Shown piece by piece: positions 1-6,153 of a DNA stretch of 10,908 nucleotides. The stretch's first letter is position 1, and the number at the start of each line of letters is the position of its first letter. Source of the DNA: DATJZH01 sp035499215 (GTDB lineage Bacteria > Actinomycetota > Actinomycetes > Streptosporangiales > Streptosporangiaceae). Below the pieces are notes generated by a model. The model worked only from the letters and a program-made list of their open reading frames with translations. It ran no database searches and was not told the DNA's origin. A program made the translations under genes and the position numbers. The stretch is taken from positions 1-10,908 of the forward strand of contig DATJZH010000099.1 in NCBI GenBank assembly GCA_035499215.1, in the 5' to 3' direction.

Positions 1-371
1 CGGGCATGACCTGCCATCCTGGTACTGCCCGCCGTGCCGTCTTCGTCCCGGCTGGCATGGTTTACCGTCCTGTCGTCGGGGCGCCAGTAATCGCGCACGA
101 GACTACTACTCTCAGTGATTTCGTGTTACATATTGTGGGCAACTGGCAGGCCGTCCCATGCGCTGCTGGCCGTCTGCCCAACAGCGGCACAGCGGCCCTA
201 CGGCCCGCGCGGCGCGGCGCAGCGGCCCTGCGCCGGCCCTGCGCCGGGGCGCCGCCGGGCAACCAGGCCCTACGGCCCGCGCGGCGCAGCGGCCCCAGGA
301 TGCGCACGAGCTGAGAGTCAGTTCCTGGCTGTACGGTTCTGTCTGACGACACCGGCAGAAGGGCGGGCAGC
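1..371. other. Intergenic/leader region, no convincing gene
   Basis: This stretch upstream of the DinB-like gene has open frames on both strands, but their translations are low-complexity Ala/Arg/Pro/Gly and match no family I recognise. The part around 95-140 is clearly less GC-rich than its surroundings and could hold a promoter (a TAnnnT-like TATTGT lies at 131-136), but I see no matching -35 hexamer. The part from about 190 to 300 is almost pure G+C and holds direct repeats that are listed separately. The end of an upstream gene could lie before base 1. Confidence 0.5.
194..295. repeat. GC-rich direct repeats upstream of the DinB-like gene
   Basis: A 22-base sequence beginning GGCCCTACGGCCC occurs exactly at 194-215 and again at 266-287. 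Each copy is followed by AGCGGCCC, in the first case after an extra GGCGC duplication at 216-220. Between the copies lies a perfect tandem duplication of GGCCCTGCGCC (224-234 and 235-245). The pattern suggests local slippage or recombination in non-coding DNA. No function can be assigned. Confidence 0.75.
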
Positions 372-893
372 ATGACGAGCGCGGAGCGCACAACGACTGG
401 CGAGCGCGCCGACCTGCTCGCGATCCTGGCCAGGGCGCGGTATTTCCTGCGCAACACGGCCCGCGGTCTCACCGACGAGCAGGCGGCCGAGCGCACCACC
501 GTCAGCGAGCTGTGCCTGGCCGGCCTGATCAAGCACGTCGCGCTCATCGAGCGGCAATGGGTCAGCTTTATCCTCGACGGCCCGTCGGCGATGGGGCGCT
601 GGGACGATGGCGGCTCCGGTGACTGGTCGGACGGGTTCCGCATGCTGGCAGGCGAGACTCTGGCCGGACTGCTGGAGCAGTATGCGCAGGTAGCGAGCCG
701 GACAGACGACATCGTGGCTGCACTGCCCGACCTGGACGCCACCCAGCCACTGCCCGAGGCTCCCTGGTTCGAGCGGGGGGCAAGCTGGTCAGCGCGCCGG
801 GTCCTGCTGCATGTGATCGCGGAGACAGCGCAGCATGCCGGTCACGCTGACATCATCCGCGAGACGCTGGATGGCGCCAAGTCCATGGGCTAG
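372..893 (+). CDS. DinB-like / DUF664 family protein
   Basis: This 173-residue protein looks like a DinB/DUF664 four-helix-bundle protein, a group that includes metal-dependent enzymes using small thiols (mycothiol or bacillithiol). The conserved pattern is a His in the second helix (H55 in LIKHVALIERQW) and a C-terminal HAGHADIIRE segment with H155 and H158. These three histidines are the likely metal ligands, although the C-terminal pair is spaced more tightly than in classical DinB proteins. There is no signal peptide or membrane segment, so the protein is probably cytosolic. The ATG is preceded by AGAAGGG about 8 bases upstream, a reasonable ribosome site. The length is normal for the family. 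The substrate is unknown, and the neighbours give no strong hint; the gene appears to be a separate transcription unit. Confidence 0.85.
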   Translation: MTSAERTTTGERADLLAILARARYFLRNTARGLTDEQAAERTTVSELCLAGLIKHVALIERQWVSFILDGPSAMGRWDDGGSGDWSDGFRMLAGETLAGLLEQYAQVASRTDDIVAALPDLDATQPLPEAPWFERGASWSARRVLLHVIAETAQHAGHADIIRETLDGAKSMG

Positions 894-1227
894 AGAAAGG
901 CATGCTCTCGCCCTGCCCCCGCTGGCAGCACCGGGTCCGCCGGGGCGCGCAGTACTTCCGGCGAAGCCAGATCAGGCTGCGGCGGGGGATCCGTTCTCAA
1001 CGCCGTGGCGTGGCGGATCAATCTGACCGGCGGGGGAGAAATCGCTGCCGTCCCGGCGGCACGCGGACCTCGAAGACACATCTGCCGCCGGCCCCGGGTT
1101 ACGCCTGCCGCCGCCGGCCCCGGGTTACGCCTGCCGCCGCCCCCGGCTTACGCCTGCCGCACGTCCGGTGAGCGACATAGGCCTGAACTGGCGTCTAGCG
1201 GGCAGCATGACAGGAAGAGGAGGAGTC
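894..1227. other. Intergenic region before acuC
   Basis: This 334-base gap between the DinB-like gene and the acuC start shows no convincing gene; its short frames read as Arg/Pro-rich low complexity. It contains the tandem repeat at 1082-1160. A GAGA/TCTC mini-inverted repeat just after the DinB-like stop (893-910) is too weak to call a terminator. I could not identify a promoter hexamer pair. Confidence 0.5.
1082..1160. repeat. Three-unit tandem repeat upstream of acuC
   Basis: Three imperfect units occupy 1082-1104 (23 bases), 1105-1130 (26 bases) and 1131-1153 (23 bases). A partial fourth unit, CTGCCGC, follows at 1154-1160. Each unit starts CTGCCGCCG and ends TTACGC. The middle unit has an extra CCG triplet, and the third differs at a few positions. 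The array ends about 70 bases before the acuC start codon, so it may lie in the 5' leader or promoter region. Confidence 0.85.
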
Positions 1228-2409
1228 ATGGCCTGCACACTGCACGTGGCCTGGGACGAGCGGCTGGCCTCCTACGACTTCGGCATCGCCCATCCCCTGG
1301 CGCCTGTCCGGGTCGAGCTGACGATCGAGCTGGCGCGCGCGTTCGGCCTGTTCGCCGCGGCCGGGGTGTCGGTCCATCGCCCGGCGCCTGCCACTGACGT
1401 GCAACTCGAGATGGTGCACGTCCAGCGCTACATCTCGGCAGTGCGCCTCGCTGGCGGCCCGGATCCGGACTCTTCGGTGCTGAGCTTCGGCCTCGGCACC
1501 GAGGATGACCCGGTGTTCCACGACATGCACGACGCGTCGGCGCTGGTGGCAGGCGCGACCCTGGCAGCGGCCCGCGCCGTCTGGACCGGCGTGGCGCGGC
1601 ACGGCGCGAGCATCGCAGGCGGGCTGCACCACGCCATGCGCGCGAGCGCGAGCGGCTTCTGCGTGTATAACGATCCGGCGATCGCGATTGCCTGGCTGCT
1701 GCTGGCAGGCGCCGAGCGGATCGCCTATCTCGACATCGACGTGCACCACGGCGACGGGGTGCAGGCGGCTTTCTACAATGATCCGCGGGTGCTGACCATC
1801 AGCCTGCACGAGCGTCCGCCGCGCTTTCCCGGCACCGGGCTGCCGTCCGAGACTGGCGGGCCGGGAGCGCGGGGATCGGCGGTGAACGTTGCGCTTCCCG
1901 CCGGGACCAGTGACGCCGGGTGGCTGCGCGCCTTCCACGCCGTCGCGCCGCCGCTGCTGCGGGCGTTCAGGCCCCAGATCCTGGTCAGCCAGCATGGCTG
2001 CGATACTCACTGGCTCGATCCCCTCGCCGACATGGAGCTGTCGATCGACGCGCAGCGCGCGGCGCATGTCGCGGTCCACCAGCTGGCCCACGAGGTAGCG
2101 GCCGGCCGCTGGCTGCTGACCGGGGGCGGCGGCTACGAGCTGCTCCACGTCGTGCCGAGAACCTGGGCGCATCTGCTTGCGGAAGCCGCCGGATATCCGA
2201 TCGACCCGGCGGCGAGCATCCCGGCAGCCTGGCGCGAGTACGCTTTCCGCCGCACCGGCCGCCGGGCACCAGAGCGCATGACCGAAGGGAAAAGTCCCGA
2301 ATACGCGCCCTTCGAGTCGGGATACGACCCGGAAGACCCACTTGACCAGGCCATCCTGGCGACGAGGATGGCCGTATTCCCCGAGCACGGCCTGCTGCCG
2401 CTGCCCTAG
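1228..2409 (+). CDS. acuC: Acetoin utilization protein AcuC, HDAC-fold deacetylase
   Basis: This 393-residue protein is a class-I-type zinc deacetylase of the AcuC group. In Bacillus subtilis AcuC removes acetyl groups from acetyl-CoA synthetase and so restores its activity; the substrate here is inferred. The HDAC motifs are intact: catalytic histidines H134/H135 in GGLHHA, GFCVYND at 143-149, the LDIDVHHGDG motif with probable zinc ligands D171 and H173, the third ligand D259 in GCDTHWLDP, and catalytic Y303 in LLTGGGGY. The C-terminal region after residue 320 (EYAPFESGYDPEDPLDQ) is typical of AcuC rather than of short HDAC-like proteins. The ATG at 1228 is chosen because GGAAGAGGAGG sits directly upstream. 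In-frame starts at 1168 (GTG) and 1207 (ATG) have no comparable ribosome site. Its stop interlocks with that of the convergent hydrolase gene. It is probably cytosolic. Confidence 0.92.
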   Translation: MACTLHVAWDERLASYDFGIAHPLAPVRVELTIELARAFGLFAAAGVSVHRPAPATDVQLEMVHVQRYISAVRLAGGPDPDSSVLSFGLGTEDDPVFHDMHDASALVAGATLAAARAVWTGVARHGASIAGGLHHAMRASASGFCVYNDPAIAIAWLLLAGAERIAYLDIDVHHGDGVQAAFYNDPRVLTISLHERPPRFPGTGLPSETGGPGARGSAVNVALPAGTSDAGWLRAFHAVAPPLLRAFRPQILVSQHGCDTHWLDPLADMELSIDAQRAAHVAVHQLAHEVAAGRWLLTGGGGYELLHVVPRTWAHLLAEAAGYPIDPAASIPAAWREYAFRRTGRRAPERMTEGKSPEYAPFESGYDPEDPLDQAILATRMAVFPEHGLLPLP

Positions 2410-3224
2410 CCCTGGCCGTACGACAGGAGGACATCGTCCGACAGCCGCGGCCAGGCCTGCGCCGCCCACGGGCCGAAGTCGCGGTCCGCCAGGCCGGCAC
2501 AGGCGATCCCGGCCTCGGGATCCACCCACAGAAAGCTGCCGGAGCGGCCGAAATGACCGAAGGTCGCCGCCGAGTTCCGCGAGCCGGTCCAATGCGGTGC
2601 CTTGCTGTCGCGAATTTCGAATCCGAGCCCCCAGTCGCAGCGCGGCTGAGGGCCGAACCCGGGCACGACTCCCGGCAGGCCAGGGAAGGCAGTCGTGGTC
2701 GCCTCGGCCATCAGCTGCGAGTCGATAAGCGAGGGGCTGAGCAGCTCGGCCGCCAGCGTCGCGAGGTCGCTCAGCGGCCCGGCAGCGCCCCAGCTCGGTG
2801 AGCCGTCAAGGCGAGTGTGCAGCAGCCGTAGCGGCAGGCAGATCTCGTCGGCCAGCAGCAGTTCGAAGGACTGGCCGGCCCGCGCGGCAGCGATCTGAGC
2901 CACAATCTCGAAACCGCGGTTGGAGTAGATGCGCCGCCGTCCTGGCTTGCTGAGTATCGTGTCGCCGTCGAGTCCGAGACCCGAGGCGTGGGACATCAGG
3001 TGCCGGATCGTCGCCCCCGGCGGGCCGGCCGGCTCATCGAGGTCGAGGAGGCCGCGCTGCACGCAGTCGAGCGCCGCCAGCGCGGTGAGCAGTTTGGTGA
3101 CCGAGGCCCAGGCAAAAGGCCGGTCGAGCGGGCCGTGCGACGCAATCAGGCCCGCCGGGGAGGTGACCGCCACTGCGGCCGTCCGGGCCGGCCAGGACGC
3201 AACCTGATCCAGCGGGCCTTCCAT
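2406..3224 (-). CDS. Serine hydrolase, class C beta-lactamase / penicillin-binding-protein-like fold
   Basis: This 272-residue protein has the three active-site motifs of the beta-lactamase/transpeptidase superfamily. SVTK at 41-44 provides nucleophile S41 and K44, YSN at 100-102 supplies the tyrosine, and HFGRSG at 224-229 takes the place of the KTG box, as in class C-like esterases. Other family landmarks are HLMSHASGL near 75-83 and the WGLGFEI segment near 198-204. There is no N-terminal signal peptide, lipobox or transmembrane segment, so it probably acts in the cytoplasm; an esterase or amide hydrolase role is more likely than antibiotic resistance. The substrate is unknown. The ATG at 3224 has a strong AGGAGG immediately upstream, although the spacing is only 2 bases. 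The frame stays open further upstream, but that extension does not resemble the family. The gene is convergent with acuC and divergent from aceE. Confidence 0.87.
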   Translation of the reverse strand: MEGPLDQVASWPARTAAVAVTSPAGLIASHGPLDRPFAWASVTKLLTALAALDCVQRGLLDLDEPAGPPGATIRHLMSHASGLGLDGDTILSKPGRRRIYSNRGFEIVAQIAAARAGQSFELLLADEICLPLRLLHTRLDGSPSWGAAGPLSDLATLAAELLSPSLIDSQLMAEATTTAFPGLPGVVPGFGPQPRCDWGLGFEIRDSKAPHWTGSRNSAATFGHFGRSGSFLWVDPEAGIACAGLADRDFGPWAAQAWPRLSDDVLLSYGQG

Positions 3225-3225
3225 C

Positions 3226-3266
3226 GCCTCCTGCTTCGGCTCGGCCTTCGATACGGTACAAGGAGG
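3226..3266 (-). promoter_or_regulatory. Ribosome site of the serine hydrolase with an upstream complementary element
   Basis: On the minus strand the hydrolase ribosome site AGGAGG (plus-strand bases 3227-3232) lies two bases before the ATG. A perfectly complementary CCTCCT lies upstream in the same leader (plus-strand bases 3261-3266). If the transcript begins upstream of this element, a 6-bp stem with a loop of about 28 bases could hide the ribosome site. The ribosome site is clear; the hairpin and its effect are inferred. Confidence 0.45.
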
Positions 3267-3320
3267 ATTATCGACGCAATCAGCACCGGCCGGCGGCCAG
3301 GCCGGGCGCAGGCTAGTTTT

Positions 3321-3332
3321 GGGTAGATACCC
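3321..3332. promoter_or_regulatory. Palindromic GGGTAGATACCC, candidate operator
   Basis: This inverted repeat has two 5-base arms, GGGTA and TACCC, separated by GA. It lies about 80 bases upstream of the chosen aceE start, in the divergent intergenic region. Its position and symmetry fit a dimeric regulator binding site, but no regulator gene is present in the window and only one copy was seen. It would fall just inside an N-terminally extended aceE frame if that were used. Confidence 0.3.
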
Positions 3333-3411
3333 GGTTGCTGCCGCAGGCAAGACCATGGCTGTGCCGCGGCCTGCGCGGCGCGGGGCTCGCGCCGTCGATG
3401 AAGGGATCACC

Positions 3412-6096
3412 ATGCTGGAAGATCTTGACCCGGCCGAGACCCGTGAGTGGGTGGATGCGCTTGATTCGGTGATGACGTTCGAGGGCGCTGACCGTGCCTT
3501 CTACCTGCTGGACGAGGTGATCGCGGAGGCCCGGCGGAAGGGTGCGCCGGTCCCGTACAGCGCCACCACCCCGTACCTGAACACGATCCCGCCCGACCGG
3601 GAAGACCGGCTGAGCCCGCACGAGCTGTCCATCGATCACCGCATCCGGTCCCTGATCCGGTGGAACGCGCTGGCGATCGTGCTGCGCGCCAACGCGGAGT
3701 CCTCCGAGCTTGGCGGTCATATCGCCAGCTTCCAGTCCGCGGCCACGCTCTACGACGTCGGCTTCCAGCATTTCTTCCACGCGCCGAACGACCGGCACGC
3801 TGGTGACCTGCTGTTCATCCAGGGCCATTCCTCGCCGGGCATCTACGCGCGCTCGTTCGTCGAGGGCCGGCTTACCGAGGATCAGCTGAAAAGGTTCCGG
3901 ATGGAGGTCGACGGCGGCGGCCTCGCGTCCTACCCGCACCCGTGGCTGATGCCGGACTACTGGCAGATGCCGACGGTGTCGATGGGCCTCGGCCCGATCA
4001 TGGGGATCTACCAGGCGCGCTTCCTCAAGTACCTGGCGAGCCGCGGCCTGGCGGACACCTCCGGGCGCAAGGTCTGGGTTTTCCTCGGCGACGGCGAGAC
4101 CGACGAGCCCGAGTCGCTTGGCGCCATCGCGCTGGCCAGCCGGGAGAAGCTGGACAACCTCATCTTCGTGATCAACTGCAACCTGCAGCGGCTGGACGGC
4201 CCCGTCCGGGGCAATGGCAAGATCATCCAGGAGCTTGAGGGCATCTTCCGTGGCGCGGGCTGGAATGTGATCAAGACGATCTGGGGCGGCGGCTGGGATC
4301 CGCTGATTGCCCGTGACTCCACCGGAGTGCTGCTCAAGCGGATGGAGGAATGCGTCGACGGCGAATACCAGGACTTCAAGTCGAAGAACGGCGCGCACGT
4401 CCGGGACAGGTTCTTCGGCAAGTACCCGGACCTGCTCGAGATGGTGGCGGGCATGACCGACGACGAGATCTGGGCGCTCAACCGCGGCGGCCATGACCCG
4501 AACAAGGTCTATGCCGCGTACTCGGCTGCGGTGCGGACCGTCGGCCAGCCCACCGTCATCCTGGCCAAGACCATCAAGGGCTACGGCATGGGGGAGTCGG
4601 GCGAGGGCCAGAACATCACCCACCAGCAGAAGCACATGGCCAGCGCGGCGCTGGTGCGGTTCCGCGACCGTTTCGACCTGCCGCTGACCGACGGGCAGCT
4701 GGCGGAGCTGCCTTTCCTGCGCTTCTCGGACGACAGTCCGGAGATGGCCTACCTGCGGGAGCGGCGCGACGCTCTCGGCGGCAGCCTGCCGGCCCGGCGG
4801 CGGCGGTCGACGCAGTCGCTGACCGTGCCTGCGCTCAGCGCCTTCGGCGGCCAGCTCGGCGGCACGCCGGGCCGCGAGATCTCCACCACCATGGCGTTCG
4901 TGCGGGTCCTGAACACGCTGCTGCGCGACAGGCAGATCGGCAAGCGGGTCGTCCCGATCGTCGCCGACGAGTCCAGGACGTTCGGGATGGAGGGCATGTT
5001 CCGCCAGTTCGGCATCTTCAGCCAGGCCGGGCAGCTCTACCAGCCCGAGGACGCCAGCCGGCTCATGTACTACCGTGAGGCACCCGATGGCCAGATGCTC
5101 CAGGAGGGCATCAACGAGGCAGGCGCGATGGCGTCATGGATCGCCGCGGCGACGGCCTACAGCACCAGCGACGTGCCGATGATCCCGTTCTACATCTTCT
5201 ACTCGATGTTCGGCTTCCAGCGGGTCATGGACCTTGCCTGGGCGGCCGCAGACTCGCGGGCCCGCGGTTTCCTGCTCGGCGGGACATCCGGCCGGACCAC
5301 GCTCAACGGCGAGGGGCTGCAGCATGAGGACGGGCACAGCCACGTTCTCGCCGCGGTCATCCCCAGCTGCGTGTCCTACGACCCGACGTATTCCTACGAG
5401 GTTGCCGTCATCGTCCAGGAGGGGCTGCGGCGGATGTTCGCCGAGCAGGAGGACGTGTTCTTCTACATCACCTTGATGAACGAGAACTACGAGCATCCGG
5501 CGCTGCCCGAGGGCGCCGAGGCCGGGATTCTCAAGGGGATGTACCTGCTCAGGGAAGGCAGCACCGAGGCAGCCGCCGCCGCGGGCGGTGAAACCGGCGT
5601 CTCGCGGGTTCAGCTGCTCGGCAGCGGCACGATCCTGCGCGAGGTGCTCGCGGCCGCCGATCTGCTGGCGGCCGACTACGGCATCACGGCGGACGTGTGG
5701 AGCGCGCCGAGCTTCACCGAGCTGCGCCGCGACGGGCTCGCGACGCAGCGGTGGAACATGCTGCATCCGACCGAGCCGCCCCGGCGCAGCTATGTCGAGA
5801 CGTGCCTGGCCGGCCGGGCGGGCCCGGTGGTCGCCGCGACCGACTATGTCAAGTCCTTCGCCGACCAGATCCGCCCCTTCGTCCCGCAGCGCTACCGGGT
5901 CCTGGGCACTGACGGCTTCGGCCGGTCGGACTACCGCCGGAACCTGCGGCGCTTCTTCGAGGTCGACCGGCACTACGTCGCGCTGGCCGCACTTGCCTCA
6001 CTCGCCGAGGACGGGACGATGCCGGCGGCCACCGTCGCTGACGCGATCTCGCGATACGGGATCGATGCCGGCAAGCCTGATCCGGCCACGGCATGA
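3412..6096 (+). CDS. aceE: Pyruvate dehydrogenase E1 component, homodimeric type
   Basis: This 894-residue enzyme performs the thiamine-diphosphate-dependent decarboxylation of pyruvate and reductive acetylation of the E2 lipoyl arm. The cofactor motif runs from GDGETDEPES (G226-D227-G228) to NCNLQRLDG (N255, N257). Active-site histidines are visible: H103 in ELGGHIASFQ, H139 in FIQGHSSPG, H404 in NITHQQ and H638/H642 in LQHEDGHSH. The length and the opening DLDPAETREWVDALDSV match Escherichia coli AceE (887 residues). The sequence follows the proteobacterial type, for example WALNRGGHDPNKVYAAY and FGMEGMFRQFGIF, where actinobacterial E1p enzymes as I remember them differ. A short Ala/Gly-rich insertion lies near residues 714-728. 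The ATG at 3412 has AAGGG six bases upstream; ATG at 3355 is an alternative that adds 19 residues with little family support. It is the first gene of the operon. Confidence 0.96.
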   Translation: MLEDLDPAETREWVDALDSVMTFEGADRAFYLLDEVIAEARRKGAPVPYSATTPYLNTIPPDREDRLSPHELSIDHRIRSLIRWNALAIVLRANAESSELGGHIASFQSAATLYDVGFQHFFHAPNDRHAGDLLFIQGHSSPGIYARSFVEGRLTEDQLKRFRMEVDGGGLASYPHPWLMPDYWQMPTVSMGLGPIMGIYQARFLKYLASRGLADTSGRKVWVFLGDGETDEPESLGAIALASREKLDNLIFVINCNLQRLDGPVRGNGKIIQELEGIFRGAGWNVIKTIWGGGWDPLIARDSTGVLLKRMEECVDGEYQDFKSKNGAHVRDRFFGKYPDLLEMVAGMTDDEIWALNRGGHDPNKVYAAYSAAVRTVGQPTVILAKTIKGYGMGESGEGQNITHQQKHMASAALVRFRDRFDLPLTDGQLAELPFLRFSDDSPEMAYLRERRDALGGSLPARRRRSTQSLTVPALSAFGGQLGGTPGREISTTMAFVRVLNTLLRDRQIGKRVVPIVADESRTFGMEGMFRQFGIFSQAGQLYQPEDASRLMYYREAPDGQMLQEGINEAGAMASWIAAATAYSTSDVPMIPFYIFYSMFGFQRVMDLAWAAADSRARGFLLGGTSGRTTLNGEGLQHEDGHSHVLAAVIPSCVSYDPTYSYEVAVIVQEGLRRMFAEQEDVFFYITLMNENYEHPALPEGAEAGILKGMYLLREGSTEAAAAAGGETGVSRVQLLGSGTILREVLAAADLLAADYGITADVWSAPSFTELRRDGLATQRWNMLHPTEPPRRSYVETCLAGRAGPVVAATDYVKSFADQIRPFVPQRYRVLGTDGFGRSDYRRNLRRFFEVDRHYVALAALASLAEDGTMPAATVADAISRYGIDAGKPDPATA

Positions 6097-6153
6097 CGCA
6101 GCATCACCGCGCAGAAATATCCGTGATCAGCAACGCCGTCCAGGGGAGCAACC

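Larger units (their letters stand above)
3225..3411. promoter_or_regulatory. Divergent intergenic region between the serine hydrolase and aceE
   Basis: This region of about 190 bases must contain the promoters of both the minus-strand hydrolase and the plus-strand PDH operon, unless aceE starts earlier. It includes the perfect inverted repeat GGGTAGATACCC (3321-3332) and a CCTCCT/AGGAGG pair (3227-3232 and 3261-3266). I found no convincing -35/-10 pair for aceE. For the hydrolase, a weak minus-strand candidate is TTGCGT upstream of TACCGT. Operator function is inferred from position only. Confidence 0.45.

Noticed and set aside
194..295. CRISPR-like array from the repeated GC-rich units
   Set aside because: There are only two long copies, no regular unique spacers of constant length, and no cas genes in the window.
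62..742. 226-residue minus-strand frame overlapping the DinB-like gene
   Set aside because: Ser/Arg/Ala/Pro-rich translation with no family resemblance; it overlaps a better-supported plus-strand gene.
1195..2592. 465-residue open frame antisense to acuC
   Set aside because: Low-complexity shadow of the AcuC gene, which has all HDAC motifs on the plus strand.
3260..3269. Ribosome-site-like AAGGAGG on the plus strand, possible leader peptide before aceE
   Set aside because: No ATG, GTG or TTG lies at the proper spacing. The nearest options are ATT or ATC, and the resulting frame ends after about 20 codons. It is better explained as the complement of the hydrolase ribosome site.
3355..3411. 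Longer AceE N-terminus starting at ATG 3355
   Set aside because: The extra 19 residues are Arg/Ala-rich and unlike AceE N-termini, and the ribosome site is weaker than the one before 3412. It is kept only as an alternative.
3313..4635. 440-residue open frame antisense to aceE
   Set aside because: Shadow frame produced by third-position GC bias; no domain signal, and the plus-strand AceE is unambiguous.
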